This document shows positions 1 through 7,999 of a stretch of 64,000 nucleotides of DNA, one piece after another. A program made the translations under genes and the position numbers. Source of the stretch: Methylobacterium durans. Its GTDB lineage: Bacteria; Pseudomonadota; Alphaproteobacteria; Rhizobiales; Beijerinckiaceae. Location: NCBI RefSeq assembly GCF_003173715.1, contig NZ_CP029550.1, positions 2,961,501-3,025,500 of the forward strand, written 5' to 3'. The notes below the pieces were generated by a model that saw only the letters and a program-made list of their open reading frames with translations, searched no databases and had not been told where the DNA came from. Position 1 is the stretch's first letter; the number at the start of each line of letters is the position of its first letter.

Positions 1-1725
1 ATCGGCTGCACCGTCCTGCTCTTCATCTGGGGCCGGCTGCCCTACGACCTCGTCGCGCTGCTCTCGCTGGTGGCGGGCGTCGCCATCGGGATCGTGCCCG
101 CCGCCAAGGCCTTCGACGGCTTCGCCGACGACATCGTGATCATCGTCGCGAGCGCCCTCCTGATCAGCGCCGCCGTCTCGCGCTCCGGCGTCGTCGAGAG
201 CCTGATGCGGCCCGTCCTGCCCTACCTGCGCGCGCCGGGGCTGCAGGTGCCGGCGCTCGCGGGCGCGGTGATGGCCCTCTCGATGGTGACGAAGAACATC
301 GGCGCGCTCGCCATCTTCATGCCGGTGGCGCTCCAGCTCGGCCGCAAGACCGGCACGTCCCCGTCGCAGCTCCTGATGCCGATGTCCTTCGCCTCGCTGA
401 TCGGCGGCCTCGTCACCCTCGTCGGGTCCTCCACCAACATCATCGTCGCCAAGGTCCGAACCGACATCGTGGGCCAGCCCTTCGGGATGTTCGACTTCAC
501 CCCGGTCGGGCTCGGCATCGCGCTGGTCGGCCTCGCCTTCCTGGCGCTCGGCTACCGGCTCCTGCCCAGGGACCGCAAGCCCGGCGGCTCGGGCGCCTCG
601 TTCTCCCTCGCCGCCTACGTCACCGAGGCGCGGCTGCCGCCGGGCTCGGCGCAGGTCGGCGCCACCGTGCGGGAAATCGAGGCGCTCGGCGACGGGGACG
701 TCGCCGTCGCCGTCGTGATCCGCGAGCGCTTCCGCCGCTCCGTGCCGGGGCCGGACTGGCGGCTGCGCGCCGACGACGTGCTGCTGCTGGAGGGCGAGCC
801 GGAGGATCTGGAACGCCTCGTGGCCCGCGCCGGGCTCGAACTCGTCGAGGGCGCGGCCGCGGCGGGCGGCCAGGTGAAGGTCGCCGAAGCCGTGGTGCCG
901 GCCGATTCGCCGCTTGCCGGCGTCACGGTGGCGAATGCCGACCTGCGGGCCGCCCACGGCATCAGCCTGCTCGCGGTGAGCCGCAGCGACGGGGGCGTGG
1001 CCGGGCGCCTCGCGAACCTGCGCCTGCGGGCCGGCGACGTGGTGGTGCTGCGCGGGGGCGGCGAGGCCCTCTCCGACGCGCTGACCGCGCTCCGCCTGCT
1101 CCCGCTCGCCGAGCGCAGCATCAGCCTCGGGCACAGCCGGCGCGGCTACATCCCGATCTTCGTGCTCGGCGTCGCCATGCTGCTCATCGCGCTCCACGTG
1201 GTGCCGGTGGCGATGGGCTTCTTCGGGGCCGCGGTCGCGCTCCTGCTCCTGCGGGTGCTCACGATGGAGGAGGCCTACGAGACCATCGAGTGGCCGGTGA
1301 TCGTGCTGCTGGGCGCCCTGATCCCGGTGAGCGACGCGGTGCGCACCACCGGCGGCACCGACCTCGTGGCCGGCTGGATGTCCGGCCTCGTGCAGTACAT
1401 GCCGCCGATCGGCGCGGTCGCGATGCTCCTCGTCGCCGCGATGGCCGTGACGCCCTTCCTCAACAACGCCGCCGCCGTGCTGGTGATGGCGCCGATCGGC
1501 GCGAGCCTCGCGGGAAAGCTCGGGCTCAACCCCGACCCGTTCCTGATGGCGGTGGCGGTGGGCGCGGCCTGCGACTTCCTCACCCCGATCGGGCACCAGT
1601 GCAACACGCTGGTGATGGGTCCGGGCGGATACCGCTTCGGCGACTACGCCCGGCTCGGCCTGCCGCTCTCGCTGATGGTCGTCGTCGTCGGCACGGGGTT
1701 GATCGCGCTGTTCTGGCCGCTCTGA
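1..1725 (+). CDS. SLC13/DASS-type permease with two RCK_C domains (5' partial)
   Basis: Membrane permease of the CitT/ArsB/NhaD-like (DASS/SLC13) group, probably moving an anion such as sulfate or a dicarboxylate across the inner membrane. The frame is open to base 1, so the N-terminus is missing; 574 residues are visible. Hydrophobic helices fill about residues 1-180 and 385-574. Between them lie two tandem RCK_C (TrkA-C) regulatory domains at about 205-285 and 294-370, the usual layout of this family. The motif NNAAA near the end of the second membrane half is typical. The last 80 bases overlap the 3' end of the opposing LysR gene. The substrate cannot be told from sequence. Confidence 0.85.
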   Translation: MGCTVLLFIWGRLPYDLVALLSLVAGVAIGIVPAAKAFDGFADDIVIIVASALLISAAVSRSGVVESLMRPVLPYLRAPGLQVPALAGAVMALSMVTKNIGALAIFMPVALQLGRKTGTSPSQLLMPMSFASLIGGLVTLVGSSTNIIVAKVRTDIVGQPFGMFDFTPVGLGIALVGLAFLALGYRLLPRDRKPGGSGASFSLAAYVTEARLPPGSAQVGATVREIEALGDGDVAVAVVIRERFRRSVPGPDWRLRADDVLLLEGEPEDLERLVARAGLELVEGAAAAGGQVKVAEAVVPADSPLAGVTVANADLRAAHGISLLAVSRSDGGVAGRLANLRLRAGDVVVLRGGGEALSDALTALRLLPLAERSISLGHSRRGYIPIFVLGVAMLLIALHVVPVAMGFFGAAVALLLLRVLTMEEAYETIEWPVIVLLGALIPVSDAVRTTGGTDLVAGWMSGLVQYMPPIGAVAMLLVAAMAVTPFLNNAAAVLVMAPIGASLAGKLGLNPDPFLMAVAVGAACDFLTPIGHQCNTLVMGPGGYRFGDYARLGLPLSLMVVVVGTGLIALFWPL

Positions 1726-2654
1726 TCCGCGCTCTCGACCTCGGAAGCCAGCCGCAGCAGGGTCCGGCGCAGCCACGCATGGGCGGGGTCGGCGTCGTAG
1801 GAGGCGTGCCACAGCATCGAGATCGCCACGTCGTCGAGCGCGACCGGCGCCGGGCTGACGCTGAGGCCCAGCGTCCCGGCGAAGAAGTTGGCCACCCGCG
1901 CGTGCATCGTGGCGATGACGGGCGCGTCGCGCACGAGGAAGGGCACGGCGACGAAGCTCGGCGTCGTCACCGCGATCGTCCGGCCGAGGCCGATCTTGGC
2001 CAGCGCGTCGTCGACCACCCCGTGCGCGGTCCCGCGCAGGCTCGTCAGGATGTGCGGGAACCGGACGTAATCCGCGAGGGAGATCGGCGCCGCGAGGCCG
2101 ACGCGGGCGGGGTTGAACAGGCAGACGTAGCGGTCCCGGTGGAGGAGCCGCATCTTGTGGTGGGCCTGCCCCTCGGTGAACAGGCCGATGCCGAGATCGA
2201 CCTGATCCGCGTCGAGCTCGGCGAGGATGCGCCCCCGATCGATCGTGCGCAGCAGGAGCCGCACGCCCGGCGCCTCGGCCCGCAGATAGGCGAGGAGGCG
2301 TGGGCCGAGCAGGACCTCGACGCTGTCCGGCAGGCTGATCGTGAACACGCGCTCCACGGTCGCGGGGTCGAAGCTGTCCTCGCGCCGCACCAGCGCCTGG
2401 ATCTGGCGGAGCGCCGTGCGCACCGGCTCGGCGAGCGCCATCGCCCGCGGGGTCGGCCGCATGCCCTCGGGCGCGCGGGTGAGAAGCTCGTCGTCGAACA
2501 GCGCGCGCAGCCGTCCGAGGGTGCTGCTCATCGCTGACTGCCCGAGCCCGACCCGGGCCGCCGCCCGGGTGACGCTGCGCTCGGCGAGCAGCGCGTCGAG
2601 GGCGACGAGCAGGTTGAGATCGACGCGGGATAGATCGATGTGGTCAATATTCAT
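1644..2654 (-). CDS. LysR-family transcriptional regulator
   Basis: DNA-binding regulator of 336 residues. The N-terminal winged helix-turn-helix (about residues 10-70) carries the usual LysR pattern LNLLVALDALLAERSVTRAA, followed by a periplasmic-binding-like effector domain. The opening 'DLSRVDLNLL' is characteristic of the NodD/SyrM-like branch. The ATG at 2654 was chosen because it gives the canonical LysR N-terminus; longer upstream reading has no LysR similarity. It is transcribed divergently from the small secreted protein at 2754, with 99 bp between them as the likely shared control region. The 3' end overlaps the convergent permease gene by 82 bases. Confidence 0.88.
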   Translation of the reverse strand: MNIDHIDLSRVDLNLLVALDALLAERSVTRAAARVGLGQSAMSSTLGRLRALFDDELLTRAPEGMRPTPRAMALAEPVRTALRQIQALVRREDSFDPATVERVFTISLPDSVEVLLGPRLLAYLRAEAPGVRLLLRTIDRGRILAELDADQVDLGIGLFTEGQAHHKMRLLHRDRYVCLFNPARVGLAAPISLADYVRFPHILTSLRGTAHGVVDDALAKIGLGRTIAVTTPSFVAVPFLVRDAPVIATMHARVANFFAGTLGLSVSPAPVALDDVAISMLWHASYDADPAHAWLRRTLLRLASEVESADQSGQNSAINPVPTTTTISESGRPSRA

Positions 2655-2753
2655 TACCGATCCAATCGGTTTGATCGATGCTGCAGTGCAAAGCATATTC
2701 GCCTCACAGGCAAGGCCGATAGGCGCCTTGCGCAGCGGAAAGACCCAGACACC

Positions 2754-3113
2754 ATGACCATCCGGACCACAATCCTCGCTGCCACCGCCCTCCTCGCCGC
2801 CGGCACGGCGAATGCCGAGGGCCTGAAACCCGCCCGAGCGCAGAGCGTCGATCTCGGTACGCTCGCGGGCGTCGCCTACGTCATGCCGGAAGCCGAGGGC
2901 TACCGGGTCGTCGTCACCCTGGCGCCCCGCGCCGCGGCTCCGGCCGTCCGCTTCGAGGCGGTGCTCGCCGAGGGCCAGCGGGTGACCCTCTCGGCGCCGC
3001 GCGGCCTCGGTCAGGCGGCCGACGCGGTCGAGATCGCCCGGAAGGGCGAGGCCGTCACGGTGGCGCCGGCCCGCACCCGCGCCGCGGTGCAGGAGGCCGC
3101 CGCGCTGAACTAG
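2754..3113 (+). CDS. Small secreted hypothetical protein
   Basis: A 119-residue protein whose first 21 residues form a clear Sec signal peptide (basic start, hydrophobic core, cleavage near TANA-EG). The mature part is alternating hydrophobic/polar, probably beta-rich, with no cysteines and no motif I recognise. It starts 99 bp from the divergent LysR gene, which makes that regulator a plausible controller. A GC-rich hairpin follows the stop codon. Function unknown; periplasmic location is inferred from the signal peptide only. Confidence 0.75.
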   Translation: MTIRTTILAATALLAAGTANAEGLKPARAQSVDLGTLAGVAYVMPEAEGYRVVVTLAPRAAAPAVRFEAVLAEGQRVTLSAPRGLGQAADAVEIARKGEAVTVAPARTRAAVQEAAALN

Positions 3114-3127
3114 GATCGACGCGGGGA

Positions 3128-3151
3128 GGGGCCGGCCGCGAGGCCGGTCCC
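3128..3151. terminator. GC-rich hairpin between convergent genes
   Basis: Ten-base arms GGGGCCGGCC and GGCCGGTCCC pair with one mismatch around the tetraloop GCGA. It lies between the stop codons of two convergent genes and could serve both. There is no clear U-run, so this is a structural prediction only. Confidence 0.5.
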
Positions 3152-3166
3152 GCCTTATCCGCGTCG

Positions 3167-4417
3167 TCACCCGCCGATGAACAGCCCCGCGATGGCCGCG
3201 CTCGTCAGGTTCGAGAGCGTGCCGCCGAGGATGGCGCGCAGACCGTAGCTCGCCACCTCGGCCCGACGCTCCGGCACGAGGCTGGCGAAGCTCGCGAGCT
3301 GGATCGCGATCGAGGCGAGGTTGGCGAAGCCGCAGAGCGCGAAGCACAGGATCGCGGCCGTGCGCGGATCGAGGCTGCCGGATTTCAGAACCGGCGAGAG
3401 GTTCGCGTAGGCCAGGAACTCGTTGAAGGCGATCTTCTGCCCGAGCGCTCCGCCGACGAGGGCGGCCTGCTCCCAGGGCACGCCGAGGAGCCAGGCCAGC
3501 GGAGCGAACCCGTAGCCGAGGATCGCCTCGATCGAGGCGTCAGGGTAGCCGGCGAGCCCCCCGAGCGCGCCGACGATGCCGTTCGCCAGCGCGATCAGCC
3601 CGACGAAGGCGATCAGCATGGCGCCGACCGCGGCGGCGACCGCAAGCCCCTTCTGTGTGCCGTCGGCCGCCGCCTCGATGACGTTGGCCGCCCGGCGCTC
3701 GCCGAATTCCACCCGCGTGGTCACGATCCGGGTCGGCTCGACCGCCGGCACCAGGATCTTGGCGTAGAGGAGCCCGCCCGGGATCGCCATGAAGGAGGCT
3801 GCCAGCAGGTAGGTCATCGGCACGCCGAGGGTGGCGTAGCCCGCGAGGATCGAGCCCGCCGTCGAGGCGGCTCCGCTCGTCATCACGGCGAAGAGTTCGG
3901 AACCGGTCAGGAGCGGCAGGAACGGGCGCAGAGCCACCGCGATCTCGCTCTGGCCGATGAAGATGGTGATGACGGCCGAGAAGGATTCGATCGGCGCGGT
4001 GCCGAGGAGCCGCCGCAGCCCCGAACCGAGGAATCGGGCCAGCGCCTGCATCAGGCCGAGATGGTAGAGCACCCCGATCAGCGCCGAGACGTAGAGGATC
4101 TGTGGCAGCACCCGGAAGGCGATGACGAAGCCGCCGCCGCCGAACAGCTCGAACATCTTCGGATCGACGAGGCCGCCGAACAGGAAGGCTGCGCCCCGGT
4201 CTCCGTAGGCGAGCACCTGACTGACCACGTCGGCCACCGCCCCGAGGGCCGCCCGGCCCGCCGGCACGAACAGGATGAGGGCGCCGAGGCCGATCTGAAG
4301 GCCGAGGCCGGCGAGCACAGTGCGCGGCTGGATCGCCCGCCGGTTCGTCGAGGCCAGGACCGCGACCGCGACGAGCAGCGCGATGCTCACGCCCGCGTGG
4401 ATGACGCGCTCGACCAT
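3167..4417 (-). CDS. Concentrative nucleoside transporter (NupC/CNT family)
   Basis: Inner-membrane nucleoside symporter of 416 residues, the usual CNT length. The N-terminal three-helix segment is followed by the gate domain and the core carrying family motifs: GQSEIAVALRPFL in the middle and the NEFLAY motif near residue 330. CNT proteins take up nucleosides with H+ or Na+. I start at the ATG at 4417 (MVERVIHAG), because the 21 codons upstream lack hydrophobic character. It is a single gene, divergent from the SDR operon at 4552. Confidence 0.9.
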   Translation of the reverse strand: MVERVIHAGVSIALLVAVAVLASTNRRAIQPRTVLAGLGLQIGLGALILFVPAGRAALGAVADVVSQVLAYGDRGAAFLFGGLVDPKMFELFGGGGFVIAFRVLPQILYVSALIGVLYHLGLMQALARFLGSGLRRLLGTAPIESFSAVITIFIGQSEIAVALRPFLPLLTGSELFAVMTSGAASTAGSILAGYATLGVPMTYLLAASFMAIPGGLLYAKILVPAVEPTRIVTTRVEFGERRAANVIEAAADGTQKGLAVAAAVGAMLIAFVGLIALANGIVGALGGLAGYPDASIEAILGYGFAPLAWLLGVPWEQAALVGGALGQKIAFNEFLAYANLSPVLKSGSLDPRTAAILCFALCGFANLASIAIQLASFASLVPERRAEVASYGLRAILGGTLSNLTSAAIAGLFIGG

Positions 4418-4551
4418 TCCGCCCCCGATTGCCCGGCTACTCCGACGCAATCCATGCGCGATCCGGGCCAGATGCGCCACGTCCCGCCGCCCTGGACCCG
4501 GCCGCCCATTCCGCTAGGTTCCGCCCCCGGCGGGGCGCCGGAGGAGGGAAT

Positions 4552-5373
4552 GTGGCACAGGCCTTCGCGCTCAGCGGAGCGGTCGGGCTCGTCACGGGCG
4601 CGGCGAGCGGGATCGGGGCGGCTCTCGCGGTCGCGCTGGCGCGGCGCGGCTGCGATCTCGCCCTGGTCGACCGTGACGCCGAGGGTCTGAAGGCCACGGA
4701 GGCCGCCGCGGCCGGGGCCCGCGTGAGCCGGCACGTCCTCGATCTCGTCGACGGGGAGGCCATCCTGGCGCTCAAGGACGCGGTCGAGGCCCGCCACGGA
4801 CGGCTGAGCCTCCTCGTCAACAATGCGGGCGTGGCGCTGGGCGGCACCTTCGCGGAGACGGACCTGTCCGATTTCGAGTGGCTGATGGACGTGAACTTCC
4901 GCGCCACCGTGCGGATGACCCACGCCTTCCTGCCGCTCCTGCGGCGCGAGCCCGCCGCGCAGATCGTCAACATGTCGAGCCTGTACGGGCTGATCGCGCC
5001 ACCGGGTCAGACGGCCTACGCGGCGAGCAAGTTCGCGGTGCGCGGCTTCAGCGAGGCGCTGCGGCACGAACTCGCCGGCAGCCCCCTGGGCGTCACGCTG
5101 GTGCATCCGGGCGGCGTCGCGACGAATATCGCCCGCAGCGCGCGCCACCCGAAGGGGCTCGATGCGGCCGCGGTCGAGGCGGGACGCATCGCCTTCGAGC
5201 GCTTCCTGCGCCTCAGCCCGGAGGCCGCCGCCGCCGAGATCCTGCGCGGCATCGAGCGGCGGGCGCCGCGAATCGTCGTGGGCAGGGACGCGCGCCGCGT
5301 CGCCCTGATCCAGCGCCTGATGCCGGTCGGCTACTGGCGGCTGATCGCGCGGCTCTCCGGCCTGGAGCGCTGA
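4552..5373 (+). CDS. Short-chain dehydrogenase/reductase (SDR), operon gene 1
   Basis: Classical SDR of 273 residues that oxidises or reduces an alcohol/ketone pair with NAD(P). The dinucleotide motif TGAASGIG is near residue 14, NNAG near 90, and the catalytic S-Y-K set appears as NMSS, then YAASK near residue 160. The GTG at 4552 is chosen because a strong ribosome site (gaggaggga) sits just upstream and the fold starts right after. The hydrolase gene begins 5 bases past the stop and the monooxygenase follows, so the three are probably one transcript. Confidence 0.88.
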   Translation: MAQAFALSGAVGLVTGAASGIGAALAVALARRGCDLALVDRDAEGLKATEAAAAGARVSRHVLDLVDGEAILALKDAVEARHGRLSLLVNNAGVALGGTFAETDLSDFEWLMDVNFRATVRMTHAFLPLLRREPAAQIVNMSSLYGLIAPPGQTAYAASKFAVRGFSEALRHELAGSPLGVTLVHPGGVATNIARSARHPKGLDAAAVEAGRIAFERFLRLSPEAAAAEILRGIERRAPRIVVGRDARRVALIQRLMPVGYWRLIARLSGLER

Positions 5374-5378
5374 CACTG

Positions 5379-6281
5379 ATGGCGAGCCTGCGCGCCCACA
5401 TCTTCGCCTGGATGGTCCGCCGCAACGTGCGCGACCGGCTGGGCCGGAGCCTCGACGTCGAGCGGATGCGGGCCACCTTCGAGGCCACCGCCTTCATCGA
5501 GCCCCGCGGCGTCGCCTACGAGCCCGGCGCGGTCGGCGGCATTCCCGGCGAATGGGTGCGCAGGCCCTGCGGGACGGCGGGCCCGCGCCTGTTCTACCTG
5601 CACGGCGGAGGCTTCGTCGCCTGCTCGCCCCGCACCCACCGGCCGGTGACGGGCGCCTTCGCCCGGCGCGGCTTCACGGTCTTCGCCCCCGATTACAGGC
5701 TCGCCCCCGAGCACCCGTTCCCCGCCGGCCTCGACGACGCGCTCGCCGCCTGGGAGGCGTTCGCGGCGGAGGGGCCGGCGGCGATCGGCGGCGATTCGGC
5801 GGGCGGCAACCTCGCCCTCGCCCTGATGCTGCGCGCGCGCGAGCGCGGCCTGCCCCTGCCGCTTGCGGCCGTCCTGTTCTCGCCCGCCACCGATTTCGTC
5901 GGCACCGGCGCCTCCTACATCGAGAACGGGCAGCGCGACGCCATGTTCGACCCGGAGGTGCTGCGCCACCTCGCCCCCCTCTATCTCGCAGGGGCGGACC
6001 CGATCGATCCGCTCGTCTCGCCGCTCTACGCGGATCTCGCGGGGTTGCCGCCGCTCCTCCTGCATGTCGGCGCCCGGGAGGTGCTGCGCGACGATTCCGT
6101 GCGGCTCGCGGAGCGGGCGCGGGCGGCGGGCGTCACGGTGAGCCTGCGGGTCTTCCCCGTCGTGCCGCATGTCTGGCAATTCGCCCACGCCTTCCTGCCG
6201 GAGGCGCACGCCTCGCTCAACGCGGCCTCGACCTTCCTGAGGGCGCATGCGAGACGGGAGACGCGGGAGCCCGCAGCGTGA
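5379..6281 (+). CDS. Alpha/beta hydrolase (HSL-type esterase), operon gene 2
   Basis: A 300-residue esterase of the hormone-sensitive-lipase group (alpha/beta hydrolase fold-3). The oxyanion-hole motif HGGGF is near residue 76, the nucleophile elbow GDSAGG near 140, and the Asp and His of the triad are probably in VGAREVLRDD and VPHVWQF. No signal peptide, so cytoplasmic. It starts 5 bases after the SDR stop and 10 bases separate it from the monooxygenase. In that company its likely substrate is an ester or lactone made by the Baeyer-Villiger enzyme. The substrate is inferred from context. Confidence 0.88.
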   Translation: MASLRAHIFAWMVRRNVRDRLGRSLDVERMRATFEATAFIEPRGVAYEPGAVGGIPGEWVRRPCGTAGPRLFYLHGGGFVACSPRTHRPVTGAFARRGFTVFAPDYRLAPEHPFPAGLDDALAAWEAFAAEGPAAIGGDSAGGNLALALMLRARERGLPLPLAAVLFSPATDFVGTGASYIENGQRDAMFDPEVLRHLAPLYLAGADPIDPLVSPLYADLAGLPPLLLHVGAREVLRDDSVRLAERARAAGVTVSLRVFPVVPHVWQFAHAFLPEAHASLNAASTFLRAHARRETREPAA

Positions 6282-6291
6282 GGAGGACGCG

Positions 6292-7773
6292 ATGAGCGCG
6301 ACCGACGACCCTGTGCCCGAGATCCTCAGCGTCCTCATCGTCGGCGCGGGCTTCTCCGGCCTCGCCATGGGCATCCGCTGCCGCGAGGCGGGGATCGGCC
6401 CGTTCCGGATCGTCGAGAAGGGCGACGGGATCGGCGGCACCTGGCACGCCAACACCTATCCGGGCGCGGCCTGCGACATCCCCTCCCATCTCTACTCGCT
6501 CTCCTTCGTGCCAAAGGCCGACTGGTCGCGGCTCTACCCGCAGCAGGCGGAGATCAAGGCCTATTTGGAGGCGGCGGCGCGGGCGCGCGGTCTGCTGCCG
6601 CACCTGCAGCTGAACACCGCCGTCACGGCGATGACCTGGGATGAGGCGGATTCCCTGTGGCGGGTCGAGACGAGCCGCGGCCCCTTGCGGGCGCGGGCGG
6701 TCGTCTCCGGCATGGGCGGGCTGCACCATCCGGCCCTGCCGGACATCCCGGGTCGCGACAGCTTCGGGGGCGCCGCCTTCCACTCCGCCGCCTGGGACCA
6801 CAGGGTGGAGCTGCGGAACCGGCGCGTCGGCGTCATCGGCACGGGGGCGAGCGCCGTGCAATTCGTGCCGCAGATCGCCGGGACGGTGGCCCACCTCACC
6901 CTGTTCCAGCGCACGCCGGCCTGGATCATGCCGAAGCACGACCGCGCGATCGGCGAGCGCGCGCAGGCCGCCTACCGGCGGGTGCCGCTGGCGCGGCGGC
7001 TCTTCCGCGAGCGCTTGTTCTGGATTCACGAAGTGCGGGCGCTCCTCGGCTTCACCAAGGTCTCGAAGCTGACGGCTCAGGCGGAGGCGCTCGCCCGGCG
7101 CCACCTCGCCAGGGCGGTGCCGGACAAGGCCCTGCGCCGGAAGCTGACGCCGCGCTACCGCCTCGGCTGCAAACGCGTCCTCATCGCGGACGATTTCTAC
7201 CCCGCCCTGATGCGGGAGAACGTGAGCCTGGAGACGGGCCGCATCGCCCGCATCACCCCGGCCGGCGTCGTCATGGCGGACGGCGCGGAGCACGCTCTCG
7301 ACGCGATCGTCTACGCGACGGGCTTCGACGTGACGGGCAGCTTCCACCGCCTGCCGGTGACGGGCCGCGACGGCCTGACCCTGGCCGAGGCGTGGCGCGA
7401 CGGGATGGGCGCCTTCCAGGGCATCTCGGTCGCGGGTTTCCCGAACCTGTTCCTGCTGATGGGACCGAATACCGGGCTCGGCCACAACTCGATGATCCTG
7501 ATGATCGAGGCGCAGGTGGAGCACGCCCTCTCCTGCCTCAAGGCGATGCGGCGCCGGGGCCTCAGCGCGGTCGAGGTGCGGCCGGAGGCGCAGGCGCGCT
7601 TCCTCGACGGCGTCCGGGCGCGGCTCTCCGACAGCATCTGGCAGGCGGGCGGCTGCACCAGCTGGTACCAGGATTCGGAGGGGCGCAACACGGCGATCTG
7701 GCCGGGCTCCGTCCTCGCCTACCGGCGTGGCGCCCGCCGCGCCCGCCTGGACGCGGACTACCGGGTGCGCTGA
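6292..7773 (+). CDS. Flavin-containing Baeyer-Villiger-type monooxygenase, operon gene 3
   Basis: A 493-residue FAD- and NADPH-dependent monooxygenase. An FAD-binding GxGxxG (VGAGFSGLAMG) is at about residue 16, an NADPH-binding GTGASA near 182, and between them the exact Baeyer-Villiger fingerprint FxGxxxHxxxWD near residue 158. These enzymes insert an oxygen next to a ketone carbonyl to give an ester or lactone. The start ATG at 6292 has a good aggagga site upstream. It is last in the SDR-esterase-monooxygenase operon. Confidence 0.9.
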   Translation: MSATDDPVPEILSVLIVGAGFSGLAMGIRCREAGIGPFRIVEKGDGIGGTWHANTYPGAACDIPSHLYSLSFVPKADWSRLYPQQAEIKAYLEAAARARGLLPHLQLNTAVTAMTWDEADSLWRVETSRGPLRARAVVSGMGGLHHPALPDIPGRDSFGGAAFHSAAWDHRVELRNRRVGVIGTGASAVQFVPQIAGTVAHLTLFQRTPAWIMPKHDRAIGERAQAAYRRVPLARRLFRERLFWIHEVRALLGFTKVSKLTAQAEALARRHLARAVPDKALRRKLTPRYRLGCKRVLIADDFYPALMRENVSLETGRIARITPAGVVMADGAEHALDAIVYATGFDVTGSFHRLPVTGRDGLTLAEAWRDGMGAFQGISVAGFPNLFLLMGPNTGLGHNSMILMIEAQVEHALSCLKAMRRRGLSAVEVRPEAQARFLDGVRARLSDSIWQAGGCTSWYQDSEGRNTAIWPGSVLAYRRGARRARLDADYRVR

Positions 7774-7777
7774 GGGT

Positions 7778-7803
7778 GGAACACCCGGGCCGGGCCGCCC
7801 GTT
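7778..7803 (+). promoter_or_regulatory. EcfG (general stress sigma factor) promoter
   Basis: GGAAC at 7778-7782 and CGTT at 7800-7803 are separated by 17 bases, an exact match to the alphaproteobacterial EcfG/PhyR general-stress promoter. The -10 ends 52 bp before the ATG of the 42-residue protein at 7856. Confidence 0.75.
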
Positions 7804-7855
7804 GGTTCGGCAAAGCTTGCGCCGCGCCGCGGCGCGTCATCGTGAGGACCCCACC

Positions 7856-7984
7856 ATGAGCCTGATCGGACGCATCGTCACCAAGATCCTCGGCAACGAG
7901 GACCGCCCCGTGACCCGCGACGACCGCAACGCGGATTCGAGCAACCTCGTCGGCCGGATCGTCACCAAGATCCTGCGCAAGTAG
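7856..7984 (+). CDS. 42-residue protein with duplicated GRIVTKIL motif
   Basis: A very short protein consisting almost entirely of two near-identical blocks (LIGRIVTKIL at residues 3-12 and LVGRIVTKIL at about 31-40) around an acidic/polar linker. Each block is amphipathic with two basic residues, so membrane or protein binding is possible. The start has a gagga ribosome site, and an EcfG promoter lies 52 bp upstream, which supports a real, stress-induced gene. It converges on the patatin gene with only 15 bp between stops. I do not recognise a named family. Confidence 0.7.
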   Translation: MSLIGRIVTKILGNEDRPVTRDDRNADSSNLVGRIVTKILRK

Positions 7985-7999
7985 ACGGGCGGGCCGCCC

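Noticed and set aside
1290..2537. A 415-codon plus-strand frame across the permease end and the LysR gene
   Set aside because: Composition (Arg/Gly/Ala/Glu repeats) is that of a shadow frame; both overlapped genes are well supported.
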